Origin: CAZCJA01 sp964499015
Lineage (GTDB): Bacteria; Elusimicrobiota; Elusimicrobia; F11
Direction of reading: 5' to 3'
Length of the DNA stretch: 27,763 nt
NCBI GenBank assembly: GCA_964499015.1
Contig: CAZCJA010000028.1
Location: 1-27,763 of the forward strand
Made by a program: the position numbers and the translations under genes
In this document: piece after piece, positions 1 through 7,401 of the stretch
Position numbering within the stretch: the first letter of the stretch is position 1
How the letters are laid out: each line of letters opens with the position of its first letter
Notes under the pieces: model-generated
What the model saw: only the letters and a program-made list of their open reading frames with translations
Told to the model about the DNA's origin: nothing
Database searches by the model: none

Positions 1-181
1 GCCACGCTTCCGCAAATGCTTCCGCCATGAACGCGGGGTCGTCGGGCAGCGTGTGTTCGCGGGCGATGGTAAAGCCCGCCTCGCTTAGTTTTTCGCCGAT
101 CACCGCCGTGTGCGTGTTGACCTTGGAATTAAGCAGTTCGGTGCCAACGCAGATGATTTCAATGCGCGGTTCTTTGTTCAT
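1..181 (-). CDS. cinA: CinA-family protein, N-terminal part (cut by window edge)
   Basis: Reading the minus strand from 181 gives a protein starting MNKEPRIEIICVGTELLNS, followed by VNTHTAVIGEKLSEAGF. This matches the N-terminal MoCF-like (MoaB/MogA) domain of CinA, where the family consensus is xIIxVGxELLxGxxxNTN with a following helix. Only about 60 residues are inside the window, so any C-terminal PncC-type nicotinamide-nucleotide amidohydrolase domain cannot be checked. The ATG overlaps the livF stop by 4 nt (ATGA), so it is translationally coupled to the transporter operon. The usual conserved N-T-N appears as N-T-H. Known family roles are pyridine nucleotide salvage/ADP-ribose pyrophosphatase activity and a historical link to competence; the functional link to the Liv genes is not obvious. 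Confidence 0.85.
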   Translation of the reverse strand, partial: MNKEPRIEIICVGTELLNSKVNTHTAVIGEKLSEAGFTIAREHTLPDDPAFMAEAFAEAW

Positions 182-900
182 GCGATGTGATGTTCCTCGA
201 TGCCCAAATAGCATTGCTTGACGCGCTCGTTGGTGAGCAGGCTTTTGGTCGTGCCTTCAATAATGACGGAGCCGGTTTCCATGACATACCCGCGGCTGGC
301 CACTGAGAGCGCCGCTCGCGCATTTTGCTCGACGAGAAGAATGGTGACGCCGAGTTTGTTTATTTCGCGGATGATTTGGAAAACTTTTTCGACAATGACA
401 GGCGCAAGGCCCATTGACGGCTCGTCCAGGGTCAAAAGTTTCGGCTTGCCCATGAGAGCGCGCCCCAATGCGAGCATTTGCTGCTCGCCGCCGGAGAGCG
501 TCCCGCCCAATTGCTTGCGGCGCTCGCCCAAAATTGGAAAGTCGTCAAAAATTTTTTCTTTATCGGCGTTGATGGCCGCGTGGTCCTTCCGGAAAAAAGC
601 GCCCATCATCAAATTTTCTTCGACGGAAAGAAGCGGAAAGATGCGCCGGCCTTCGGGGATCTGGATCACCCCGCGCCGCGTGATCTCGTGCGGCGGAAGA
701 CCGCTTATTTTCTCCCCTTCAAACAATATTTCACCTGAGGAGGGCGCCATGATGCCGGAAATGGTTTTGAGCAGCGAACTCTTGCCCGAGCCGTTGGCGC
801 CGATCAGCGTGACCACTTCGCCGGCTTTCACCTGCAGGCTCACGCCGTGCAGCGCCATGATTTTTCCGTAAGCGACGGTGATATTCTTGATTTCAAACAT
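178..900 (-). CDS. livF: Branched-chain amino acid ABC transporter ATP-binding protein LivF
   Basis: Cytoplasmic ATPase of a HAAT-family (hydrophobic amino acid) importer. The 240-residue protein has Walker A GANGSGKS at 34-41, an IPEGRRIFP segment near 81-89 that is typical of LivF, the signature LSGGEQQ at 135-141, Walker B LLTLDEP ending near 161 and a switch histidine replaced by the usual LivF-type VEQN segment. Length is normal for the family (about 235-240). Its ATG shares one base with the livG stop (TGATG). It would pair with LivG to energise the LivH/LivM permease. Substrate cannot be read from the ATPase. Confidence 0.96.
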   Translation of the reverse strand: MFEIKNITVAYGKIMALHGVSLQVKAGEVVTLIGANGSGKSSLLKTISGIMAPSSGEILFEGEKISGLPPHEITRRGVIQIPEGRRIFPLLSVEENLMMGAFFRKDHAAINADKEKIFDDFPILGERRKQLGGTLSGGEQQMLALGRALMGKPKLLTLDEPSMGLAPVIVEKVFQIIREINKLGVTILLVEQNARAALSVASRGYVMETGSVIIEGTTKSLLTNERVKQCYLGIEEHHIA

Positions 901-1691
901 CAGGCGTGCCCTACGTTAATGTCGGCGGTGTCGCCGCCCGTGCCCAAATACGCCTCGATCACTTTGGGATTGGACTGGACCTCGGACGGCGTGCCTTCGG
1001 CGATTTTCACGCCATGGTCGAGTACGTGGACGCGCTGGGACACTCTCATGACCAGGCTCATGCGGTGTTCGATCAATAAAATGGTAACGCCTTCTTTGGC
1101 GATGCGCTCGATAAGCTGGACCATCTCCATGGATTCCGATTGGTTCATGCCGGCGGTGGGTTCGTCCAGAAGCAGCAGGCGCGGCTCCGTGGCCAGTGCG
1201 CGGGCGATTTCCAGCCGGCGCTGCGCCCCATACGGAAGGTTGCCCGCGAGCTCGTTGCCGTGCTGGAGCAGGCCGACAAACTGCAGGCGGTCGCGGGCGG
1301 AGGAGGCGATTTCGCGTTCTTCGCGGTAATACGACGGCAGGCGCATAAGCGCGGAGAAAAGTTCCGATCGCGTGCGGCAGTGCCGGCCGACCATCACGTT
1401 TTCGAGCACCGTCATCTTGTTGAACAAGCGGATGTTTTGAAACGTGCGGGCAATCCCTCGGCTGGTGATGTGGTACGGCGTTTGGCCATCGATGCGCTCG
1501 CCGGAAAATTCAATGCGGCCTTCATCCGGCGCATACACGCCGGTGAGCAGGTTGAAAAACGTGGTCTTCCCCGCGCCGTTGGGGCCGATCAGGCTCGCGA
1601 TCTCTCCAGAGGAGAGGCTTAAGTCCACGTTCGAAACGGCCGTCAGGCCGCCGAATGACTTACCGAGGTTTTTTGTCTGTAGCAGGATCAT
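900..1691 (-). CDS. livG: Branched-chain amino acid ABC transporter ATP-binding protein LivG
   Basis: Second ATPase of the Liv importer, 263 residues. Walker A GPNGAGKT lies at 36-43; the ABC signature is the LivG-type LPYGAQRR (not the canonical LSGGQ), followed by Walker B LLLLDEPTAGM, which also carries the LivG-typical TAGMN. The segment GIARTFQNIRLF is a further LivG/LptB-family hallmark. The start codon lies 32 nt inside the 3' end of livM, the largest overlap in the operon, and its stop shares a base with the livF start. No defect is seen. Confidence 0.96.
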   Translation of the reverse strand: MILLQTKNLGKSFGGLTAVSNVDLSLSSGEIASLIGPNGAGKTTFFNLLTGVYAPDEGRIEFSGERIDGQTPYHITSRGIARTFQNIRLFNKMTVLENVMVGRHCRTRSELFSALMRLPSYYREEREIASSARDRLQFVGLLQHGNELAGNLPYGAQRRLEIARALATEPRLLLLDEPTAGMNQSESMEMVQLIERIAKEGVTILLIEHRMSLVMRVSQRVHVLDHGVKIAEGTPSEVQSNPKVIEAYLGTGGDTADINVGHA

Positions 1692-2670
1692 ATTGTAGTT
1701 CGAGCGAGCGCCGGCGGCTCGGCCAGAGGCCTTGCGGCCGGTAGACGGCCATGATGATCAGCGCCGCTCCGAATAGAAGATAGCGCCAGCTTTCAAAGCC
1801 GGTGCTTAAGGCGTCGCGCAACAGTTCGGGAACGAGCACCAAAGCCGCGACGCCGAGAATGGTGCCGGGGATCGAGCCCATGCCGCCGATGACGATCATG
1901 GTGACGAGCATCACGGATTCCCAAAATGTGAAGGACTCCGGCGTCACGAAATTTTCCCAGCGCGCGAAAATGCCGCCGGCGATTCCGGCAAAGCCCGCGC
2001 TCGCGACAAAGCCGATCATCTTCATCCGCGTAAGTTCAATACCGCACAGGCGCGCCGCGGTTTCGTCTTCGCGGATCGCCACCCAGGCGCGGCCCATGCG
2101 CGAATGGTTGAGGCGGTAGCTGATCAGCGCGCAGACGCCGACAAAGAAAAGGATAAGGAAGTAATAGTCGAGGTTGGTGGAAATAGGTTTGCTGAAAAAC
2201 ATCACGGGTTTTACGCTTGAGGTTGAGAGGAGAAGCCCCTTGGGGCCGTTGGTGACGCCGTCCCAATTATTGAGCACGATGCGCATAATTTCGCCGAAGC
2301 CCAGGGTAACGATCGCCAAATAATCGCCGCGCAGCCGCAGAACCGGAGCGCCGAGAGCGGCGCGCAAAAGCATAGAGAAAAGAGCGGAAGCGCCGAGCGC
2401 CCACCAAAAATTAACGCCCTGCAATGAAAGCAGGGCCATGGTGTAGGCCCCCGCCGCGTAGAACGCCATGAAGCCCAAATCCAATAGGCCCAGAAACCCG
2501 ACGACAATGTTCAGGCCCAGCGCGATGATCATGTACAGCCCGGCGAGGCCGAGGATGCGGATGAAGTAAGAATAAGAGGTGGATTCAAGAAGAAACGGAA
2601 CGAGAATGGCCGCGGCAAACGTGGCGATGATCGCCCAGCCTTTTTTCGATGGGCGATGGATGAGATACAT
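1660..2670 (-). CDS. livM: Branched-chain amino acid ABC transporter permease LivM
   Basis: Inner-membrane permease of 336 residues with about eight to ten hydrophobic segments, beginning just after a basic N-terminus. The family motif ALGLNIVVGFLGLLDLG (about residues 51-67) is typical of LivM, and the cytoplasmic coupling-loop region RMGRAWVAIREDETAARLCGI matches the EAA-like loop that contacts the ATPases. The C-terminus is short and charged. The ATG shares one base with the livH stop (TGATG). It forms the transmembrane heterodimer with LivH. Confidence 0.95.
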   Translation of the reverse strand: MYLIHRPSKKGWAIIATFAAAILVPFLLESTSYSYFIRILGLAGLYMIIALGLNIVVGFLGLLDLGFMAFYAAGAYTMALLSLQGVNFWWALGASALFSMLLRAALGAPVLRLRGDYLAIVTLGFGEIMRIVLNNWDGVTNGPKGLLLSTSSVKPVMFFSKPISTNLDYYFLILFFVGVCALISYRLNHSRMGRAWVAIREDETAARLCGIELTRMKMIGFVASAGFAGIAGGIFARWENFVTPESFTFWESVMLVTMIVIGGMGSIPGTILGVAALVLVPELLRDALSTGFESWRYLLFGAALIIMAVYRPQGLWPSRRRSLELQYDPATDKKPR

Positions 2671-3536
2671 CAGACCTTCTCAGCCGTCCGCTCGCCCAGC
2701 AAGCCGGACGGTCTAAAAATCAAAACCAAAATTAAAATGGCGAAGGCAAAAACGTCTTTCCATTCGGCTTCCGGCAAGAACGCCGCGCCGAGCGCTTCCG
2801 AAACGCCGAGCAAAAGCCCGCCCAGCATCGCGCCGGGGATGTTGCCGATGCCGCCCAGCACCGCGGCGGTGAACGCTTTCATGCCCGGTACGAAGCCCAT
2901 GTTGTATTTGATCGAGCCGTAATTCAGGCTGTACAGAACGCCGGCGACCGCGCCCAGCACAGCGCCGATGAAAAACGTGAGCGAAATAATCGCGTTCACG
3001 TTAATGCCCATCAGGCCCGCCGCGTCGCGGTCCTGGGAACAGGCGCGTATGGCTTGTCCCAAACGCGTGTGATGGACGAACATCCAGAGGCCGCCCATCA
3101 TCAGCAGGCTGCAGAAAATAATCACGGTCTGAACGCTGCCCGGCGGCAAAAACGTGGGCACGGGAAGAAAATCGTCGCGCCAAAGAAAAAACGCGTTTTG
3201 CAGAACGATGGAAACGCCGATGGCGGAAATAAGCGGCGCCAAGCGCGAGGCGCGGCGCAAGGGCCGGTAGGCGAAGCGTTCGATCACCACGGCCAGCGCT
3301 CCGCACACGAACGGAGAGACGGCGAAAGCGACGATGAGAGACGCCATGGGCGGAAGAAACGAAGAGAGAACCAGAACGCCGCAGCCGACGAAGGCGCCCG
3401 TCATAAAAATTTCGGAGTGGGCGAAGTTGATCATCAGCAGGATGCCGTACACCATGGTATACCCGAGCGCGATCAGCGCGTAGATCGCGCCGAGGGTCAG
3501 GCCGTTAACCAGTTGTTCGGCAATGACGTTCATCAT
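2670..3536 (-). CDS. livH: Branched-chain amino acid ABC transporter permease LivH
   Basis: Inner-membrane permease of 288 residues. The N-terminal segment GLTLGAIYALIALGYTMVYG followed by LMINFAHSEIFMTGAF is the LivH hallmark, and RLGQAIRACSQDRDAAGLMGI is the coupling loop. The last third, AVLGGIGNIPGAMLGGLLLG, is also strongly family-like. The chosen ATG overlaps the livK stop by one base (TAATG); a second in-frame ATG follows immediately (MM), so the true start could be 3 nt later. Confidence 0.95.
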   Translation of the reverse strand: MMNVIAEQLVNGLTLGAIYALIALGYTMVYGILLMINFAHSEIFMTGAFVGCGVLVLSSFLPPMASLIVAFAVSPFVCGALAVVIERFAYRPLRRASRLAPLISAIGVSIVLQNAFFLWRDDFLPVPTFLPPGSVQTVIIFCSLLMMGGLWMFVHHTRLGQAIRACSQDRDAAGLMGINVNAIISLTFFIGAVLGAVAGVLYSLNYGSIKYNMGFVPGMKAFTAAVLGGIGNIPGAMLGGLLLGVSEALGAAFLPEAEWKDVFAFAILILVLIFRPSGLLGERTAEKV

Positions 3537-4669
3537 TATTTTTTATGCGGCTTGAATTCTCCGTTGGTGACGCGAAAAAGCGTGATCGTTTTGTTGACGG
3601 TGTCGCCTTTTTCGTCGAACTTGGTTTTGCCGAGGACGCCGTCAAATTCGGTGGCATGCATGTAATCGATAATTTTCTGTTTGTCGGCGCCGACCGCTTT
3701 GATCGATTCCAGAATAACGGAGGCGGCCGCGTAGCCGTAGTGGTCGTAGGATTTCACGAGTTCATCGGGATAACGTTTTTTATAACGCTCGATAAATTCT
3801 TTGGCCGCGGGCTGGAGTTCGGGCGGGCTGCCCAAGAACGTGACAAACGCGCCCTCGGCGGCGTCGCCGGCGGTCTGGATAAACGACGGGTCGTAATTGG
3901 CCTCGCACGTCACAAAGTAGCCTTTGAAGCCCAAGTCGCGGGTCTGGCGGACCAGAATGCCGCCTTCGGAAAACATTCCGCCAAAATAAATGGCGCGCGG
4001 ATTGGTGCCTTTGATGCGGGTTAGCAGCGGCCGGAAGTCGCGGTCGCCGGTTTGAAGCCCTTCGAACGCGGTCACTTTGCCGCCGATCGCTTCGAAGCGC
4101 TTTTTGAATTCTTCAGCAACGCCTTGGCCATAGGCCGTTTTGTCGTGAATGATTGCCACCTGCTTCACTTGAAGGTCATTGAAGATAAAGTCCGCCCCAA
4201 ACGCGCCTTGGACGTTGTCGGTGGTGTTGGCGCGGAATATGGATTTTTGAAATTTCCATTGGTCGGTGAGCTGCTGGTTGGTGAGCTCGGGGTTGGATGA
4301 GGCGGGCGAGAGCATGGGCAACCCGGCTTGGGCGTATACGCGCGAGGCCGGAATAGAGCAACCTGAATTAAAATGCCCGATCACCGCGACGACGTTGCGG
4401 TCGGAGACGATGCGGTTGGCCACGCTGACTGCTTCTTTGGGATCGCTGCGGTCGTCGAAGTTGACCACTTCGATCGGCGCCGGGAACATGCCGGCGGCGT
4501 TGGCTTCCTCGACGCGCATGGCCACCGCGCGCTTCAGCCCTTGGCCGAGCGAGGCGATATCGCCGGTCAGCGGCAAGGCAACGGCGATTTTAATCGTATC
4601 GGACTTCCCTTTGCAGCCGATAAAAAAAACGAAGGCGGCGGTCAGAATGAGCGTGGAAATTTTCTTCAT
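3536..4669 (-). CDS. livK: Periplasmic amino-acid-binding lipoprotein LivK-type (Peripla_BP_6 family)
   Basis: Substrate-binding component of the importer, 377 residues. The N-terminus MKKISTLILTAAFVFFIGC is a lipoprotein-type signal with Cys19 as the probable acylation site; phenylalanine at -3 is slightly atypical of a lipobox. The mature part begins IKIAVALPLTGDIASLGQG, the usual opening of type I periplasmic binding proteins, and contains VIGHFNSGCSIPASRVYAQAG and LSPASSNPELT, segments of the ligand-binding cleft in LIV-binding proteins. Lipid anchoring, instead of a free periplasmic form, is inferred from the lipobox. The ligand (Leu/Ile/Val versus another amino acid) cannot be read directly; it sits downstream of threonine biosynthesis genes. 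ATG overlaps the preceding small membrane gene by 4 nt (ATGA). Confidence 0.93.
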   Translation of the reverse strand: MKKISTLILTAAFVFFIGCKGKSDTIKIAVALPLTGDIASLGQGLKRAVAMRVEEANAAGMFPAPIEVVNFDDRSDPKEAVSVANRIVSDRNVVAVIGHFNSGCSIPASRVYAQAGLPMLSPASSNPELTNQQLTDQWKFQKSIFRANTTDNVQGAFGADFIFNDLQVKQVAIIHDKTAYGQGVAEEFKKRFEAIGGKVTAFEGLQTGDRDFRPLLTRIKGTNPRAIYFGGMFSEGGILVRQTRDLGFKGYFVTCEANYDPSFIQTAGDAAEGAFVTFLGSPPELQPAAKEFIERYKKRYPDELVKSYDHYGYAAASVILESIKAVGADKQKIIDYMHATEFDGVLGKTKFDEKGDTVNKTITLFRVTNGEFKPHKK

Positions 4670-5013
4670 GATTTGGTTCCTCCAAGCAATTTAATCTGAG
4701 CGAGGCTCGAATAAATAAAAGCGATGTACATGATCATGGCCCGGTAAAACGGCAGCGGATTGAACCCGGGTTCGTTACGCCAGCGCAGCGTGAAGGCGCT
4801 GAGCACAATCAGAAAACCGAAAAACGCGAGCGCAAAAATCACCCAGGAAATAAACCGCGTGAACCAAATGGAATTGATCGCGACCAGCGCCACCAGAACC
4901 ATCGGCACCGCCCACGGCCAGATCGGCACGGCCGGCGACGCCTTGAACTGATACGTGAAAAGCACCGTCGCGGTCATCATCGCCGCGATCAGGAAAAACC
5001 GGCCTTTGCTCAT
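4666..5013 (-). CDS. Small four-helix membrane protein of unknown function, between thrC and livK
   Basis: A 115-residue protein, start ATG at 5013 chosen because it overlaps the thrC stop by one base (TAATG); a longer reading from 5127 would run far into thrC and is rejected. Predicted helices lie at about 6-22, 31-48, 51-73 and 88-106; the loop between helices 3 and 4 is short and charged (RWRNEPGFNPLPFYR). There are no cysteine pairs, no recognisable catalytic motif and no signal peptide apart from helix 1. I do not recognise the family. Its stop overlaps the livK start (ATGA), so it is embedded in the operon and should be made at stoichiometry similar to the transporter. It could be an accessory membrane subunit, or unrelated to transport. 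Confidence 0.85.
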   Translation of the reverse strand: MSKGRFFLIAAMMTATVLFTYQFKASPAVPIWPWAVPMVLVALVAINSIWFTRFISWVIFALAFFGFLIVLSAFTLRWRNEPGFNPLPFYRAMIMYIAFIYSSLAQIKLLGGTKS

Positions 5014-6083
5014 TAGAACGACAGGTGCTTCAAAATTTCTTTCATGTCCGGCTTGACCGATATCGGGCGCGGCATGGCGGAGATGGCGCGTTCCGGATCT
5101 TTGAGGCCATGCCCCGTGATGATGCACACCACCGTTGTCCCTTTGGTGAAGGCGTCCTTGTTGGCCGCCGCGTATTTTTTCAGGCCGGCGACGCCGGCGG
5201 CGCTGGCGGGCTCGCAGAAGACGCCTTCCAACCGCGCCATCAGTTTATACGCCTCTAAAATTTCGTCGTCCGACACGCAGTCGATAATGCCGCCGGACTC
5301 GTCACGGGCCGCTTCCGCTTTTTTCCACGAGGCGGGGTTGCCGATCTTGATCGCGGTGGCGATCGTTTTGGGGCTGCGCACCGGCTCGCCGCGCACGATC
5401 GGGGCCGCGCCTTCGGCCTGAAAGCCCATCATTTTCGGCTTGCGCGCGCTCTTTTTCTTGGCGAAATATTCGGTGTAGCCCATCCAGTACGCGGTGATGT
5501 TCCCCGCGTTGCCGACCGGCATAAACTGGAAATCCGGTGCGTTGCCGAGACAGTCGACGATTTCAAAGGCGCCGGTTTTCTGGCCTTCCAGGCGCATGGG
5601 ATTAATGGAATTCACCATGGTGATCGGGTGCTTGTCGGAAATTTCTTTGACCAGTTCCAGGGCCTCGTCAAAATTCCCGTCGATCTGCAAAACGTTCGCC
5701 CCGTGCATCAGCGCCTGAGAGAGTTTTCCCAGCGCGATGTTTCCTTCGGGCACCAGCACCACGCAGCCCAGGCCCGCGCGCGCCGCGTAGGCGGCCGCCG
5801 ACGCCGAGGTGTTGCCCGTGGAGGCGGTGATGATCGCCTTGGAGCCGTCTTTGACCGCTTGCGTCACGGCCATGGTCATGCCGCGGTCTTTGAACGAGCC
5901 GGTGGGATTTAAGCCTTCCAGTTTTAAATAGAGAGAGATCTGCGGAACGCCGAGTTCGGCGGCGAGTTTCGGCACGAGCACCAGCGGCGTGTTGCCTTCG
6001 ACCAGGGTGACGATCGGGGTTTTGCTGTTGACCGGCAGATGTTCCCGGTAGCGGTCGATGATGCCGTTATAAGCGCAGCTCAT
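5013..6083 (-). CDS. thrC: Threonine synthase
   Basis: PLP-dependent enzyme converting O-phosphohomoserine to threonine, cytoplasmic. The 356-residue length fits the shorter thrC class (about 350 residues), as opposed to the 430-500 residue class. The PLP lysine is Lys65 in GLNPTGSFKDRGM; the phosphate-binding or substrate segment TASTGNTSASAAAYAARAG follows at about 87-105, and PVGNAGN near 200 is another fold-type II glycine-rich motif. Start ATG is 7 nt after the hom stop; only a weak AGGG precedes it. The protein fits directly after homoserine dehydrogenase. No homoserine kinase gene (thrB) is seen in the window, so that step must be encoded elsewhere. Confidence 0.95.
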   Translation of the reverse strand: MSCAYNGIIDRYREHLPVNSKTPIVTLVEGNTPLVLVPKLAAELGVPQISLYLKLEGLNPTGSFKDRGMTMAVTQAVKDGSKAIITASTGNTSASAAAYAARAGLGCVVLVPEGNIALGKLSQALMHGANVLQIDGNFDEALELVKEISDKHPITMVNSINPMRLEGQKTGAFEIVDCLGNAPDFQFMPVGNAGNITAYWMGYTEYFAKKKSARKPKMMGFQAEGAAPIVRGEPVRSPKTIATAIKIGNPASWKKAEAARDESGGIIDCVSDDEILEAYKLMARLEGVFCEPASAAGVAGLKKYAAANKDAFTKGTTVVCIITGHGLKDPERAISAMPRPISVKPDMKEILKHLSF

Positions 6084-6090
6084 GTGTGCC

Positions 6091-7401
6091 CTATTCCATT
6101 CTTAAGACGACGGTGGCCGCCTTGGTGGAGGAAAGTTTATTGATCTCGCGCACGGCGGCCTGAACGTTCTTCTCGGCGTTTAAGTGCGTGACGAGAACGA
6201 CCGACACGGCCTTGCCGCGGCCGGAAAGTTCGGCCTCGTCCTGATGAACGGTCGCGATGGAAACGTTTTTCTTGCCGAGAATGCCCGTAATTTTGGAGAG
6301 AACGCCGGGTTTATCGAGCGTGGTCACGCGCAGATAGTAGCGGCTGACGATGTGATCCATCGACACCACCGGCGCGGACTTTTCGGCGCCCGGGCTAACG
6401 TACGGCAACTGGCCCGCCGTGCCGTTGGCGATTTGGCGGCAGAGAAAAATGATGTCGGAGACGACGGCGCTGGAGGTCGGGAGTTTTCCCGCCCCTTTTC
6501 CGTAGAGCATGACGTCGGACACCGCGTCGCCGAGGACCGAGATCGCGTTGTACTCGTTGCGCACGTTGGCGAACGGGTGCAGCTGCGATACCAGCGCCGG
6601 GTGAACGCGCAGCACCCAGCCGTGATTGCGCAATTCGGCAATGGCCAAAAGTTTGATCGTCTTATGCAAAAGATTTTTAACAATGCGCATGTCGGTCAGC
6701 TGAAGCTTGGAGATGCCTTCCGTGTGAATTTTCTGCGGACGGATCCATTGCCCCGTGGCCAATGAGCCCAGGATCGAAATTTTTTGCGCGGCGTCGATGC
6801 CTTCGACGTCAAACGTCGGGTCGGCCTCGGCGAAACCGGCTTTCTGTGCGGCGGCCAGCGCGCTGGAGTAGCTTTCGCCCGCCTCCTGCATGCGCGTCAA
6901 AATAAAATTGGTGGTCCCGTTCAGAATGCCGACGATGCGGCGGATGCGGTTGCCGGCCAAGCCTTCGTTGATGGCTTGGACAATGGGCACGCCGCCGCCC
7001 ACCGCCGCTTCAAAATAAACCAGGCGGCGCTTTTTACGGGCAAGATTAAAAATATCGTCCCAATATTTGGCGAGAATGGCTTTATTGGCGGTGACAACGT
7101 GCTTGCCGTTGTTCAGAGCGGCCATGACCGCTTCTTTCGCCGGCGAGGTGCCGCCGATGAGTTCGACCACGCAGTCGACCTGCGGATCAAAAACGACGTC
7201 CTTCCAATTCCTGGTCTGGCGGATGCCTTTGGGCAGGTAAGGCGAACTTTTTTTGCCGCGACTGCAGAGCCATTTGATGTTCAGGCGCGCGCCGACGCGC
7301 GCCTCGATGTCGCGGCGCTGCTGATTAAGCAGCTGCATGGTGCCGGAACCGACGGTTCCAAAGCCAAGCAGGCCGATGGTTACTTCGTTTTTGGCTCGCG
7401 T
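6091..7401 (-). CDS. hom: Homoserine dehydrogenase with a non-canonical (probably ACG) start
   Basis: Reduces aspartate semialdehyde to homoserine with NAD(P)H. Read from the ACG at 7401, the 436-residue protein starts (M)RAKNEVTIGLLGFGTVGSG, with the Rossmann GxGxxG at 13-18. It continues with the catalytic domain (NGTTNFIL, then EADPTFDVEGIDAAQKISIL) and a C-terminal ACT domain (YYLRVTTLDKPGVLSKITGIL), the standard three-part layout and length. The first ATG in frame is 7338, which lies after the Rossmann motif and would give a non-functional protein. Upstream of ACG the frame closes at a TAA at 7416-7414, and no ATG, GTG or TTG lies between. A Shine-Dalgarno AAAGGAG at 7415-7409 sits 7 nt before the ACG, so ACG is favoured; ATC at 7377 is an alternative, and a base error turning ATG to ACG is possible. 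It overlaps the aminotransferase by 22 nt. Confidence 0.9.
   Translation of the reverse strand, partial: TRAKNEVTIGLLGFGTVGSGTMQLLNQQRRDIEARVGARLNIKWLCSRGKKSSPYLPKGIRQTRNWKDVVFDPQVDCVVELIGGTSPAKEAVMAALNNGKHVVTANKAILAKYWDDIFNLARKKRRLVYFEAAVGGGVPIVQAINEGLAGNRIRRIVGILNGTTNFILTRMQEAGESYSSALAAAQKAGFAEADPTFDVEGIDAAQKISILGSLATGQWIRPQKIHTEGISKLQLTDMRIVKNLLHKTIKLLAIAELRNHGWVLRVHPALVSQLHPFANVRNEYNAISVLGDAVSDVMLYGKGAGKLPTSSAVVSDIIFLCRQIANGTAGQLPYVSPGAEKSAPVVSMDHIVSRYYLRVTTLDKPGVLSKITGILGKKNVSIATVHQDEAELSGRGKAVSVVLVTHLNAEKNVQAAVREINKLSSTKAATVVLRME

Noticed and set aside
218..871. 217-codon plus-strand frame over livF
   Set aside because: Shadow of livF with no recognisable domain.
3054..3665. 203-codon plus-strand frame over livH and the end of livK
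   Set aside because: Antisense to two certain genes, low-complexity composition, no RBS.
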